Counted from the stretch's first letter, positions 54,186 to 63,677 are shown. The stretch is 64,000 nt of DNA from Vulcanisaeta souniana JCM 11219 (GCF_026000775.1 NZ_AP026830.1:2255056-2319055), one strand, 5' to 3'. Notes: generated from the sequence alone by a model not told the origin. A program made the numbers and translations.

Positions 54186-56030
54186 TTACTTCTTCATTTC
54201 TCCAATTACCTGATCTATAGCCTTCGTCCTAAATGCACTATAGACAGCCCAGTAGTGGAATATTAGCGTGACTATTGCCGCAATGACCGTGTCAATGGGG
54301 AATGATATTACCTTATGTAATCCGAAGGAACCATAGTAGGAGAGTATTGTGATCACAATCATGTAGGTGGGCAACCAAACACCAGCCCTGAACTCCCTCC
54401 TTAAGTAGTCACTACCTAGTCGATAAAGCACGGCCATGCTAACGTATATTAGCACTACCGTGACGATAACATACACCAACAAGCCTAAATCATTATAGAC
54501 CTTCAACCCCTTGGTCAAGCCGTAGAAGTAGGAGAATGACAATGCTATGCCTACAGCATCAATGAGCCCCAGGGTTAACGATATGGGGAGCCTTACATTC
54601 AGTCTCTTATATGCATAATAACCAAAGTAAATAGGTAACCCCACAAATGCGGCTAGGAAGAACTTGGATACAGTACCAAAACCTGACCAGTAGATGACCA
54701 GGGATGCCGCAAGTGTGGCTATCGGAGCAAGGACTGGCATGGCCCATAATTTGAACGAACGTGGTAGTTCAGGGGCGGTCCTCCTTAATGCTTGCACTGC
54801 TATGCCGCCAATAACCATGTAGGTGAGTACCCTGCCAACAGTGGTGAATGACACTATGGATTGCCACGTTGGAAATGGCAATAGGTATAGGGCGCCGAGT
54901 ACTGCTATGGTGATTAGGGACCACTTGGGTATCCTGGTGCGGCTTAGTGTTAGGAACCAGGAGGGTAAGTAACCATCTGCTGAAATACCATAGAGAGACC
55001 TGGTCGCGCCACCGGTGGATACGAATCCCGTACCTGCTGGTGAAACAACGGCATCTGTCAGGAACACTATTAACCAAGCCGTTAGGAATGCCGCTGCGGC
55101 TGGAATAACGTACCTTAGGGACTCTAGTAATTGCGCTATTGGCGCCTTGGATATTGAGGATGTTCTTAACGCCGACCAGGCGCCCTCCTTGATACCAATT
55201 ACATTCCAATGAATTGCGCCTATAAAGGCGAGCTCAAGCAGGATATATATCGTCATTGCAATCAGTATTGCGCTTATAACCGCAAAGGGAATATCCTTAC
55301 TGGGATTCCTGCCCTCGCCGCCGTACTCAATGGCCTGCCTAAAACCAAGGTAGGCAAACAAAACGCCTCCAGTGGGCATTGCGTAAAACACAGCTGCCCA
55401 ACCCGTGTATGGCGCAGTACCGCTTGTCGGTATGAAACCACCCCCTGCTGTGAAGTTGGCCGGGTTGAAGGCTAGTGCCATCATTATTATTGCCGTTATT
55501 GAGGGTATCAGTAGCTTCCACCAACCGACACCATAAACAACATCACCGACCGCCTTAACACCTATATAATTCACATAAACAAATAGCGCCAGGAATAAGT
55601 AGGCAATTACGTAACCAAGTACCGTCAGAGTGCCGGTAGATGTATTGTACAGTTGCGGGAAGAAGAAGGATAGGTACCTAGTTGCCGTTAGGGCCTCGGT
55701 GGGTGGTACAGCCGTTATTGCCAGGAAGTACGACCAACCGAGTAGAAAACCTGCAAAACCACCAAATACATAGTGGGGGTATCTAACGAGGGCGCCGGAC
55801 TTCGGTATCGCAGAGGCGATTTCAGCATTGGCGAATGCTATAAGCAGTATTATGACCCCGGCTATTATCCAGGACAGCAATGCAGCACCGCCAGTATATG
55901 AGGCAGCATACATGGGCGCGAATAACCAACCAGCGCCAATTATTTCGCCGATTGAGAGGAACAGCAACCTACGCCTATCCAAAGCCCTGCGTAACTCCCT
56001 ATCAGTCCTAATACCAAAGTCCTCTGCCAT
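54186..56030 (-). CDS. APC-superfamily amino-acid permease
   Basis: 614 aa with about fourteen membrane helices. The helix-1 unwound motif is SIGEIIGAGWLFAP (about 26-39) and the helix-6 region has GFRQAIEYGGEGRNP (the conserved E-x-G-x-E-x-K/R-N-P element near 235-249). The last two helices and the C-terminal tail exceed the 12-helix core. It likely imports amino acids; the neighbouring threonine dehydratase would fit threonine/serine use. Confidence 0.88.
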   Translation of the reverse strand: MAEDFGIRTDRELRRALDRRRLLFLSIGEIIGAGWLFAPMYAASYTGGAALLSWIIAGVIILLIAFANAEIASAIPKSGALVRYPHYVFGGFAGFLLGWSYFLAITAVPPTEALTATRYLSFFFPQLYNTSTGTLTVLGYVIAYLFLALFVYVNYIGVKAVGDVVYGVGWWKLLIPSITAIIMMALAFNPANFTAGGGFIPTSGTAPYTGWAAVFYAMPTGGVLFAYLGFRQAIEYGGEGRNPSKDIPFAVISAILIAMTIYILLELAFIGAIHWNVIGIKEGAWSALRTSSISKAPIAQLLESLRYVIPAAAAFLTAWLIVFLTDAVVSPAGTGFVSTGGATRSLYGISADGYLPSWFLTLSRTRIPKWSLITIAVLGALYLLPFPTWQSIVSFTTVGRVLTYMVIGGIAVQALRRTAPELPRSFKLWAMPVLAPIATLAASLVIYWSGFGTVSKFFLAAFVGLPIYFGYYAYKRLNVRLPISLTLGLIDAVGIALSFSYFYGLTKGLKVYNDLGLLVYVIVTVVLIYVSMAVLYRLGSDYLRREFRAGVWLPTYMIVITILSYYGSFGLHKVISFPIDTVIAAIVTLIFHYWAVYSAFRTKAIDQVIGEMKK

Positions 56031-56201
56031 ACAACTTGATCTACTTGACTAACTTATAAATTTTATATTATATAATATATATTTTATCATTGCATTATTA
56101 TTAATAATTATATAAAATAAGTCTCATAATTAAAAGACTAAAACGCAATCTTAATGCCGCCAACGATAAAAATTTAAAAACCACTATAAAGAGAGAAAAC
56201 C

Positions 56202-56290
56202 GCCCCGGTGGCCGAGCGGTCTAAGGCGTCGGGCTGCAGAACTAGCGGAGACCCGATTTTTCCCGGGTTCGAATCCCGGCCGGGGCTCCA
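56202..56290 (+). tRNA. tRNA-Cys (GCA) with an 11-nt intron at 37/38
   Basis: Acceptor GCCCCGG (56202-56208) pairs with CCGGGGC (56280-56286); U73 (56287), which is typical of tRNA-Cys, and CCA (56288-56290) are encoded. Anticodon stem TCGGG/CCCGA, loop CTGCAG + A, anticodon GCA at 56236-56238. The intron 56240-56250 lies at the canonical 37/38 site: central helix CTGC/GCGG with AGA bulges cut after AG on both sides. T-arm CCGGG-TTCGAAT-CCCGG. TATA-like TTTAAAAA (56173-56180) is about 26 bp upstream. Confidence 0.93.
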
Positions 56291-56563
56291 CCGCAGGTCA
56301 CTATGTAATTGTTTTGTGTTTTGGTTGTTGATTCCGTGATTGAGAATTTAAATGCAGGCTTTTTACTGTGCGGACCTTAGCATTAAGGAAAGTGATGAAT
56401 TACGAGGTATGGATATTGTTTAGCTCATGAATGCAATTGTATTGATTTATTTTTATTTGTATTTTTTCTTAGTCTTTTATTTAATTTTATAAGATTATTT
56501 TTCTAATGCATTTTTTGCACTTGGTTTTATTATTTTTATTCACTTGAATACTTCGAAACGCGT

Positions 56564-56980
56564 ATGAGTTCAGGTAAGGACAAAGTAAGTATGATCGTGT
56601 TCTCAGGTACGGAGGATAAGTTAATACCAGTGGGTGTGATTTCTCAGGCGGCTGCGGCGCTTGGTTATGAAGTGAATATCTTCTTCACCGGCTGGGCCAT
56701 GTTTAAGTTGTTAAAGAATCCGACACCGCCTATTTGGCCCAAGGAGTTTGAGCAATTTGCCCCTAGACTTCAAGAGGGTATGGCTAGGATAAAGGCGCCG
56801 ACTTGGCTTGACATGCTTAGGGAAGCAAAGGGTATGGGTGCCAAGGTGTACGTGTGCTCAATGATGTCAGCTGCGGCAGGTCTTAAGAGGGAGGATTTCG
56901 ATCCAGAACTTGTCGATGACGTTGTTGGCGTAACAACATTCCTGGAAATGGCTAAGGGTGGTCAAGTACTCTTCATATGA
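56564..56980 (+). CDS. DsrE/DsrF-like sulfur-transfer protein
   Basis: 138 aa. N-terminal IVFSGTEDKLIPVGVISQAAAALGYEV and the conserved cysteine in VYVCSMMSAAAGL (about residue 104) mark the DsrE2-type peroxiredoxin-like fold, where this Cys carries a persulfide or thiosulfonate. The TFF/TFFG-like membrane part of some DsrE2 proteins is absent. First gene of a four-gene set (DsrE, TusA, SQR-like, DUF1641) with gaps of 4-16 bp. Conserved neighbour of TusA in sulfur-oxidising and sulfur-reducing archaea. Confidence 0.88.
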   Translation: MSSGKDKVSMIVFSGTEDKLIPVGVISQAAAALGYEVNIFFTGWAMFKLLKNPTPPIWPKEFEQFAPRLQEGMARIKAPTWLDMLREAKGMGAKVYVCSMMSAAAGLKREDFDPELVDDVVGVTTFLEMAKGGQVLFI

Positions 56981-56984
56981 GGTG

Positions 56985-57233
56985 ATGGCTGTGAGCCAGG
57001 GAAATAAGATTGTAGTGGACGCGAGGGGTATTGCCTGCCCGGGACCCATTACTGAGGTTGTTAAGGCGTATAGGAATGCGAGGAATGGTGATATAATAGA
57101 GGTTCATGCCACGGATCCAGGCTTTGAACCCGACATCAAGGCCTGGATTCAGAGGACTGGTAACCAACTCGTGGAACTCAGGAAGGATTCAGACAAGATA
57201 GTCGCAGTGATTAAGGTAACGGCGAAGAAGTGA
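56985..57233 (+). CDS. tusA: TusA-family sulfur carrier
   Basis: 82 aa from ATG 56985 (MAVSQGNKIVVDARG); the frame extends upstream into dsrE but the short form matches the family. The carrier cysteine is in GIACPGPITEV (C-P-x-P motif). TusA shuttles persulfide sulfur between proteins, here most likely to or from DsrE and perhaps the SQR-like flavoprotein. Confidence 0.9.
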   Translation: MAVSQGNKIVVDARGIACPGPITEVVKAYRNARNGDIIEVHATDPGFEPDIKAWIQRTGNQLVELRKDSDKIVAVIKVTAKK

Positions 57234-57249
57234 GGGCGGTGATTTAGTG

Positions 57250-58443
57250 ATGGCTAACAATAAAAAGAGGGTTGTTATTATTGGCGGTGGCGCAGGTGGC
57301 GTTGTACTGGCTAATAGGCTTCCCAAGGATGAATTCGATATAACAATAATCGACAAACAACCCTATAATTACTTCCTACCCTGGCTTCTTTACATAGCCT
57401 TCAAGGGCTCCAGGAAACCCATTAAGCGCGAGATACGTTCTGTATTGAAGCCCTGGGTTAATTTCATACAGTCCGGGGCCAATGTGGTTAATCTTCAGGA
57501 TAGGTATGTGGAGCTTGAAAGTGGGAAGAGGCTGGAGTATGATTATGTGGTTATTGCCACGGGAGCTAGTGTGGATTACTCAAGGGTTCCCGGCCTTGAT
57601 AAGGTCACTGAGAAGTTTGGCAATTACCATAGTAATGAGGATAATGCCTGGAGGGTTTGGCAAACGTTGAATAAGATGAGGGAGGGGACATTGGCAGTAA
57701 TATTGGCTCCTGGTGCGTATAGATGCCCACCGAGTCCTCTGGAAGGCGTATTTCTTGCTGAGGAGTTCTTCAGAAGGAGAGGTTTAAGGGATAGGGTAAG
57801 GATTGTCTTTGCCACCTTCTATCCAAGGCCATATCCTGCGGAGCCCATGAATGAGTTGATAGAACCACTGCTTAAGGAGAGAGGTATTGATTACGTAACC
57901 TTCTATACGCTTGATCGTATAGATCCTGAGAAGGGAGTTGCCTATTCCATGGAGGGCGAGGAATTGAAATTTGACTCAGCAATAGTTATACCACCACATG
58001 TTGGTGTTGGTATTAAGTACGTGCCAGGCGATGTACTTGATAGTGACGGCTTTGTTCAAGCAGATAAATTCACCAATAGGGTTAAGGGTTTTGATGATGC
58101 CTTTGTGATCGGTGACGCCTCGGCTCTTCCTGTGGCAAAGACAGGGGTTACAGCCCATTTGCAGGCTGGCGTAGTTGCTAAGATACTCCAGGGCGAGGAT
58201 GCCCGCAACACTGGGCGTACCAATTGCCCATTTGATGTTGGCTATGGGCTTGGCACATTCGTAATAAGTGACTTCTATAATCCAACTATTAAGTATCCAA
58301 TAAACAGGATTAACCACTTGTTTAAGGTTGCCTTTGCAGCCACTTATTGGGATATGCTACTCTATCCAGAGCTTTGGGATCCGGTATTCGAGTCTTATTT
58401 CGAAGCAACGGAACCAGCCAGAATACGCCATCTATATGGGTGA
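57250..58443 (+). CDS. Sulfide:quinone oxidoreductase-like FAD flavoprotein
   Basis: 397 aa. FAD motif VVIIGGGAGGVVLANRL (about 8-24), second motif DYVVIATGAS, a cysteine in AYRCPPSPLEG (about 156-166) that matches a redox Cys of SQR/flavocytochrome c families, another in TNCPFDVG (about 322), and the AHLQAGVVAKIL element near the C-terminus. Only two of the SQR cysteines are evident, so the reaction could be sulfide, persulfide or NAD(P)H-linked. It belongs to the DsrE-TusA operon, which suggests sulfane-sulfur chemistry at the membrane surface. Confidence 0.82.
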   Translation: MANNKKRVVIIGGGAGGVVLANRLPKDEFDITIIDKQPYNYFLPWLLYIAFKGSRKPIKREIRSVLKPWVNFIQSGANVVNLQDRYVELESGKRLEYDYVVIATGASVDYSRVPGLDKVTEKFGNYHSNEDNAWRVWQTLNKMREGTLAVILAPGAYRCPPSPLEGVFLAEEFFRRRGLRDRVRIVFATFYPRPYPAEPMNELIEPLLKERGIDYVTFYTLDRIDPEKGVAYSMEGEELKFDSAIVIPPHVGVGIKYVPGDVLDSDGFVQADKFTNRVKGFDDAFVIGDASALPVAKTGVTAHLQAGVVAKILQGEDARNTGRTNCPFDVGYGLGTFVISDFYNPTIKYPINRINHLFKVAFAATYWDMLLYPELWDPVFESYFEATEPARIRHLYG

Positions 58444-58448
58444 GGATT

Positions 58449-59072
58449 ATGGCTGAGAACCAAGTAGAACTTGAGCGTAAGTTGCTTGATGTATTAACAC
58501 CTGAGTACCTGGAGCCGCTTATTAAGTTTCTTAGGATTATGAGGAGACTTGATGAGCTTGGTGTACTTGATTCATTGAGTGACCTATTGAGTAATGAGAT
58601 TCTTGAGGATCTCCTTAAATCCCTAACCACAACCAGTATTATTAAGTTACTTAATGATTATGATAAGTTGTTATCCGTATTGACTAAGCTTACGGATCCC
58701 AAGGTCAAGGATGGCGTTGAGAAATCGCTTGATCTTATAGGGACATTGGGCAGCACAGGTGTACTGGACACGCTGAGGGATATATTTGGCGACCCAGATG
58801 TGCTGAGTGAGTTGGTACACACGTTAATTAACCAGAATAGTACCTACTTAATGACTAACCTGGATACGCTGCTTGAATTCATGGCGCGCATTAGGTGCTG
58901 CGCCTATGTTGCTTCTCTGAATGCCGCTAGGGACGTCATAGTTGATGGAAAGTCAGTGGCCGAAACAATGAGCGAGATGTTGAGGGATAATGATGCAAAA
59001 AGGGGCTTAAGGTTCATGTTATTGGCTGCTAAGTACCTAGGCAGGCAAATAAAGGAAAGCGAACTTAGATAA
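58449..59072 (+). CDS. DUF1641 family protein
   Basis: 208 aa from ATG 58449 (MAENQVELERKLL), 5 bp after the preceding stop; a longer frame overlapping the flavoprotein gene is not supported. All-helical, with repeated LDSLSDLLSNEILEDLL and LDLIGTLGSTGVLDTLRDI units typical of DUF1641. The family often accompanies formate-dehydrogenase-like or SQR-like genes and may tether flavoproteins; no catalytic residues are evident. Convergent with the regulator gene (no gap). Confidence 0.82.
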   Translation: MAENQVELERKLLDVLTPEYLEPLIKFLRIMRRLDELGVLDSLSDLLSNEILEDLLKSLTTTSIIKLLNDYDKLLSVLTKLTDPKVKDGVEKSLDLIGTLGSTGVLDTLRDIFGDPDVLSELVHTLINQNSTYLMTNLDTLLEFMARIRCCAYVASLNAARDVIVDGKSVAETMSEMLRDNDAKRGLRFMLLAAKYLGRQIKESELR

Positions 59073-59945
59073 TTATGCCTTTGCATATATTATGTATGCC
59101 CTAATTCCGTTAAAATCATCAACCCCCTGGTAATACTCCCTAAATAGCAACCCTTCATTTCCCATTAAAAGTACGTAGGCCTTAATGTAATCCCTTAACT
59201 GAAGCTTTTCCCTGGTGGCTATTACACGGATTATCATGTTATCCCTCCTATATGATACCTTGTCCTCTTTATTCATGAGGAGCAATTCAAGAGCCACCTG
59301 TATCGGTGAAACCCCTACCACCCTGTAGATCATTGTATGGTTTTCATTACTCGCCTGGTATATTGCGTCTAGGTATGGTTTAACAATCTCTGAGTCCAGC
59401 AGGGAGTCCATTACCACCGCTACGGAACCTCCATGGTTAGTTACTGTGTACACTATTTCCTCGAAGCCCTGCGGTTCATAATTAACCAATCTCTGCATGG
59501 CGCAGGTACATTTGGTGAATTCTAGGTAGCTGGTGGGGACACTGTCTGTGTGGAAGGCTACTGCGGTCGCCCTCAATACCCTATATATTCTGAAGGTCAT
59601 GCTTGGTATTGTCCCTATGCCGATGTCTATAATGTACATTCCTGGGGTAACATCTACCTTGTCCTGAGTGAGGTTCCTGAAGTTAAGCCTATACATGTAC
59701 CTCCTCCTCTCCTTCACATCTAGGTAGGCCTCTATCAATCCTCTCTTACGCAGTAGGTTAATGGCGTTTCTGGCCGTTCTTGTACCAAGTCCCGTACCGT
59801 CAATAATCTCCTTAAATGTGAGGTAGTTCTTATTATTTATTAGGTGCTCAAATTCCAAGTAATTAATGACTAACCTAGCAGAAAGAGGTAAGTCCTCAAG
59901 CGGGCTTACTGCTTCTCCCTCTTCCTCCTCACGCCTGTCAATCAT
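59073..59945 (-). CDS. Winged-helix protein fused to a tetrapyrrole-methylase-like domain
   Basis: 290 aa. Residues about 20-95 are a wHTH (LTFKEIIDGTGLGTRTARNAINLLRKRGLIEA, read in pieces) with the wing RRRYMYRLN. Residues about 102-290 resemble the CobA/Dph5 methylase fold: YIIDIGIGTIPSMTFRIYRVLRA (glycine-rich first loop and T-x-R-x-x-x-x-L-x-A), VAFHTDSVPTSY, GGSVAVVMDSLL (place of the GDP motif, here altered) and VVGVSPIQVALEL (place of PGISS). The GDP motif is lost, so methyl transfer is doubtful and ligand sensing more likely. It faces the sulfur operon and may regulate it. Confidence 0.65.
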   Translation of the reverse strand: MIDRREEEEGEAVSPLEDLPLSARLVINYLEFEHLINNKNYLTFKEIIDGTGLGTRTARNAINLLRKRGLIEAYLDVKERRRYMYRLNFRNLTQDKVDVTPGMYIIDIGIGTIPSMTFRIYRVLRATAVAFHTDSVPTSYLEFTKCTCAMQRLVNYEPQGFEEIVYTVTNHGGSVAVVMDSLLDSEIVKPYLDAIYQASNENHTMIYRVVGVSPIQVALELLLMNKEDKVSYRRDNMIIRVIATREKLQLRDYIKAYVLLMGNEGLLFREYYQGVDDFNGIRAYIIYAKA

Positions 59946-60389
59946 TGTAATACTAAAGGTTATTAAAACTGTAAATAAAGCTTCCTTTTTAACGCAGTTA
60001 TGGTTTTTCGATTTTCCGGCGCTTGTGAATAACCGCGATTAATTGACTACGTTTATAACCATGCTTTATTGTTGACTTTTTAATATGGTTATTTTCGTTT
60101 CCTTCTGCTACCTTGATTACCTTCTTCCGTTGCCTGTCTGTAAATGGTGGGTACCCTGAGTACATATTGCGATGCATTGAGTTACTTACAGGAAAAGTAC
60201 CCAAGGATGCAGAGGTTTAATGCAAACCAACAGAGACATTGTCAGTGCAGTAAACCGCTCTTCAAGGCCTTACAGGTAAATGGAGTCACGAGGGCTAAAT
60301 CCAAATGCTATTAGTGAATAATGAGATCCGTGGTAACGGAAAGACAAGTGGGAGTACGATGTAGATCGAAGAATATTTCTAAGTAATGA
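59946..60389. other. Gap without clear gene
   Basis: 444 bp. A lysine-rich minus-strand frame (59998-60204) has no recognisable family and unlikely composition. A plus-strand scrap near 60180-60300 (GTLSTYCDALSYLQEKYPRMQRF) is protein-like but lacks a start. No tRNA or box pair was seen. Confidence 0.35.
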
Positions 60390-61421
60390 TCAGGCTCTGT
60401 TAAATCCAAATTTCTTAATTATGTAATTATAGGCCGAGTAGGCCGCCAGGGCTCCCTGGCCGGCGGCCACAATGATCTGCCTAAAGTCCCTTGGTGTTAG
60501 ATCAATGCAATCACCAGCTGCATAGATACCGACCATATTTGTCTCCATTATGTGGTTAACCTTTATGTAGCCATCCTGTGAGAGTTCAAGGCCAATCCTC
60601 CTGAATAACTCGATTGGTGGTTCTGCGCCGATCTCCACGAATAAGCCATCCAGCGGTAACTCAATGGTCTCCTTGGTATCTACCCTCTGTAGTATTGCTT
60701 TCCTGAGTAATTTATCGCCTTGTAGTTCCTTAACTATGGCATTCCATATGATCTCTATCTTAGGGTTCTTGAGGAGGAGGTCCTGGTAGTACTTCTGAGC
60801 CCTTAGCTGGTTTCTTCTGTGTATTACGTAGACCTTACTGGCGTACTCAGTGAGTAACAATGCGGCTGAGGCTGCCGAGTCACCACCGCCAACCACAGCG
60901 ACGACCTTACCCTTGAACAATGGTGCATCGCAGGGTGCGCAGTAGCTGACGCCCCTACCGTTAAACGTATCCTCGCCTGGCACATTGAGCTTCCTCTTTT
61001 TCTCACCTACAGCGATTATTATGGTCCTAGCCGTGTACTCATCACCATTTAGGGTATAAACCTTGAATAGTTCACCATCTCTTTCCACGTTCTCCACGGA
61101 ATCAATAATTATTGGCACATTGTAGTACTTAACATGTTCCTCGAACTTGGTCACTAGGTCGGGGCCCATTATCCTTGTATAGCCAAGGTAATTTTCAACC
61201 CAGCCGGACTTACCGACTTGCCCGCCGATCTCCTCAGTAATTATTATCGTGCTCATTCCATACCTAGCTGCATAGATTGCCGCTGACATTCCCGCTGGTC
61301 CTCCGCCGATTATCACCGTGTCATAGACCTTACTTGTCAATTCCCCACTGACCCCAAAGTCCATTTTAGTAACTGAGATCTTTATGGAGCTACTCATTGT
61401 GCCGTAAAGCTCTGTATTCAA
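60390..61421 (-). CDS. trxB: Thioredoxin reductase (TrxB-like)
   Basis: 343 aa. FAD motif IIGGGPAGMSAAIYAARYG (about 37-55), redox dithiol CAPC in VSYCAPCDAP (about 159-162), NAD(P)-binding VVGGGDSAASAA with the HRRNQLRA element that favours NADPH, and C-terminal GIYAAGDCIDLTPRDFRQ. The first 25 residues are an extra, weakly conserved leader; ATG at 61397 is an alternative start. It is 23 bp downstream of galT on the same strand. Confidence 0.92.
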   Translation of the reverse strand: MNTELYGTMSSSIKISVTKMDFGVSGELTSKVYDTVIIGGGPAGMSAAIYAARYGMSTIIITEEIGGQVGKSGWVENYLGYTRIMGPDLVTKFEEHVKYYNVPIIIDSVENVERDGELFKVYTLNGDEYTARTIIIAVGEKKRKLNVPGEDTFNGRGVSYCAPCDAPLFKGKVVAVVGGGDSAASAALLLTEYASKVYVIHRRNQLRAQKYYQDLLLKNPKIEIIWNAIVKELQGDKLLRKAILQRVDTKETIELPLDGLFVEIGAEPPIELFRRIGLELSQDGYIKVNHIMETNMVGIYAAGDCIDLTPRDFRQIIVAAGQGALAAYSAYNYIIKKFGFNRA

Positions 61422-61444
61422 TAAAAACCTAACGCAGCTAATTA

Positions 61445-62428
61445 CTACGCCTTGTAAGTACAGTTCTTGAGTACGGAATCTCTCAACCTCTCGGCATTTT
61501 CCTCAGGTACTGAGTCGTAAGTGAAGTTGCCGCCGCCTGTCTCCATGCCGGCCGCGTACTTAATCTTATCCTCATCTCTAAGTACACCATAGACCTCAAT
61601 ATGCAGATGATAATGTGGGTAACTACCCCTCAGTGGTGCTTGATGCAGAACCATTATGTAGGGCATGGTCTTTTTACTGAATACATGATTTAAGCCGCAT
61701 AGTGATACCTTGAGGGCTTCTGCTAGTCCCCTAATCTCCTCATCCGTGAGTTCCGTCATTAATTGGACATGTCTCCTTGGATATACATGAACCTCAAATG
61801 GCCAATGTGAGTAAAAGGGCATGAATGATACCCAGTGATCATTACTGTGGATTACCCTAATACCATCCTTAAGCTCAGCACTTATTATATCGCAGAAGAG
61901 ACATTTACCATGTTTGTTAAGGTATTCCCTGGAACTCTCGAGTTCTCTCTCCACCCTGCTTGGCGTGAAGGGTAACACATAGATTTGACTGTGCGGGTGT
62001 GTTAATGAGACACCGATTTCCCTGCCCTTGTTCCTGAACCAGAGGAAGTATTGTGCATATTCCTTACTTGACTCCTCCCTTACCTTATTAATTATCATCT
62101 TTAGGATATACTCTATTTGGTCAATAGGTAGGTTGCTAATGTCATCAATATTGTGCTCAGGGGTCTCAACAACCACATAGCACCTACCCACTGACTTACC
62201 TGTCCTGTAAAACCAGTGATTACCTGGCTCTGGCGCCTCCTCCATCAGCATTGGATACCTATTCTCAAGAATTAGGGCTCTCCATCCATGCCCGGTCTCC
62301 GGGTTCCCAGGACAGAACGGGCAGTAATTGCTTGGTTGCCATGGTCTGAAACGCCTAATATTGGATACCAAGACCCACTCCCTAAGTGTTGGGTCCCACC
62401 TGAGCTCCATAGTTGGCCTACTGCCCAT
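61445..62428 (-). CDS. galT: Galactose-1-phosphate uridylyltransferase
   Basis: 327 aa HIT-superfamily enzyme of the Leloir pathway. Zinc-type cysteines in CPFCPGNPETG (about 36-46), the active-site HPHSQ motif in LTHPHSQIYVLP (about 157), a second CLFC pair, and YHLHIEVYG near the C-terminus. ATG at 62428 overlaps the end of galK by 11 bp; ATG at 62410 also possible. Translationally coupled with galactokinase. Confidence 0.95.
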   Translation of the reverse strand: MGSRPTMELRWDPTLREWVLVSNIRRFRPWQPSNYCPFCPGNPETGHGWRALILENRYPMLMEEAPEPGNHWFYRTGKSVGRCYVVVETPEHNIDDISNLPIDQIEYILKMIINKVREESSKEYAQYFLWFRNKGREIGVSLTHPHSQIYVLPFTPSRVERELESSREYLNKHGKCLFCDIISAELKDGIRVIHSNDHWVSFMPFYSHWPFEVHVYPRRHVQLMTELTDEEIRGLAEALKVSLCGLNHVFSKKTMPYIMVLHQAPLRGSYPHYHLHIEVYGVLRDEDKIKYAAGMETGGGNFTYDSVPEENAERLRDSVLKNCTYKA

Positions 62429-63677
62429 GTATGGCCACCCCGCTGTCTATACTAACGATCCATCCCCTGGGGGCCAGGCCCCTGCTCAGGACCTTATTCA
62501 GTAGATCCTTAGCCTTATCCTCATCCCTAACCAATGCTATGACGGAACCTCCCAAGCCGGCTCCTGATAACTTTGCGCCATAGGCACCCTCGCTAACCAG
62601 GAAGTTAACCAACTCATCTATTGCAGGTAAACTAACGTCATAGTATTCACTGAGTAGCCTATGTTGGTAAGTCATGATCCTACCCACGAAGGCCTCCCTC
62701 CAATCATAACTAGAGAGGAGACTATCAACCTCGGCCTCACTCAATCCAAGCGCCCTCTCTATTTCAGTAATTCCGACAGTTTCACCCCTAATGACCCTTA
62801 ACGCCAATTTCGTACTCTCGTTAGCCCTCAGGGTGTAGAGCATCCTTCTCCTGGATGCGTCACGTAATTCACTAATGAATGGCGCGATTTCATCCTCAAT
62901 CACCTCATCCCAGCGGACCTCCCAGTAATGTGCACCAAGCTTGTTCCTTAGGTTCCTGGGCAAGTCCATACTCAGTAGTTTGTTGAGTCCCTCGTCGATC
63001 TCCAATTGACGTTTGGGATGAATGTCGGCCGTACTATGCCTAATGCCAGTATCAATAACCAGGAATACGCCTCCAAGCCTCGGTAGTGTAGTCACATTAT
63101 ATGGTGGCTTGGTTTCAATAACCACGATATCACCAAAGGCAGCGGCATACTGATCAAGCCTACCGCAAGGCACACCCATGATATCGTGCTCAGCCTCATA
63201 GGCGATCTCAGCTATTAACTTCCTATCTAGATTAAGCCCATTCAATGCACTGATGGCTGAGGATAGGGACACTAGTAATGTACCACTGCTGCCGAGCCCA
63301 GAGGACATTGGCACATTACTACGTATCCAGGCCCTAAATGGTCTAATACCGTACCCACGCCTCATGAATGCCATTACTAGTGCCCTTACGTAATTACCGA
63401 ACCATTTACTGTTAACAAGCCCCACATTACTCTGTGAAAATTCATCGATGAATTTCACCCCCTCATCCCTTAAATTCCCCGACGCCACCACGAAATTACC
63501 CTGCGAGAGTGAGATAGCTGTGTATGTCCTTAGGTTTATGCCGACGGCAACAACGGGTAAACCCTTATAGTCCTGGTGCGTATTCAGGAAGTCCAATCTA
63601 CCAGGTGCGGACGCCACTAGGGCAGGTTCCTCATTAAAGAATTCCCTGAATTCCTTAATGGCCATGTTCGCAGTCAT
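62418..63677 (-). CDS. galK: Galactokinase (GHMP family)
   Basis: About 419 aa from ATG 63677; the frame to 63695 is longer but a TATA-like TTAATATA (minus strand, about 63704-63712) is about 30 bp from the shorter start. Motifs: APGRLDFLNTHQDY (divergent galactokinase signature G-R-x-x-x-x-x-x-H-x-D-Y), SSGLGSSGTLLVSL (GHMP ATP loop), PCGRLDQYAAAFGD with the catalytic Asp region, and LSGAGLGGSVIAL. First enzyme of galactose use, followed directly by galT. Confidence 0.93.
   Translation of the reverse strand: MTANMAIKEFREFFNEEPALVASAPGRLDFLNTHQDYKGLPVVAVGINLRTYTAISLSQGNFVVASGNLRDEGVKFIDEFSQSNVGLVNSKWFGNYVRALVMAFMRRGYGIRPFRAWIRSNVPMSSGLGSSGTLLVSLSSAISALNGLNLDRKLIAEIAYEAEHDIMGVPCGRLDQYAAAFGDIVVIETKPPYNVTTLPRLGGVFLVIDTGIRHSTADIHPKRQLEIDEGLNKLLSMDLPRNLRNKLGAHYWEVRWDEVIEDEIAPFISELRDASRRRMLYTLRANESTKLALRVIRGETVGITEIERALGLSEAEVDSLLSSYDWREAFVGRIMTYQHRLLSEYYDVSLPAIDELVNFLVSEGAYGAKLSGAGLGGSVIALVRDEDKAKDLLNKVLSRGLAPRGWIVSIDSGVAIHGQ

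Noticed and set aside
56380-56450. GTGATGA downstream of tRNA-Cys as a C box
   Set aside because: No C', D' or D box at usable spacing.
59998-60204. 68-codon lysine-rich minus-strand frame
   Set aside because: No promoter or family; low-complexity basic composition typical of chance frames in AT-rich DNA.
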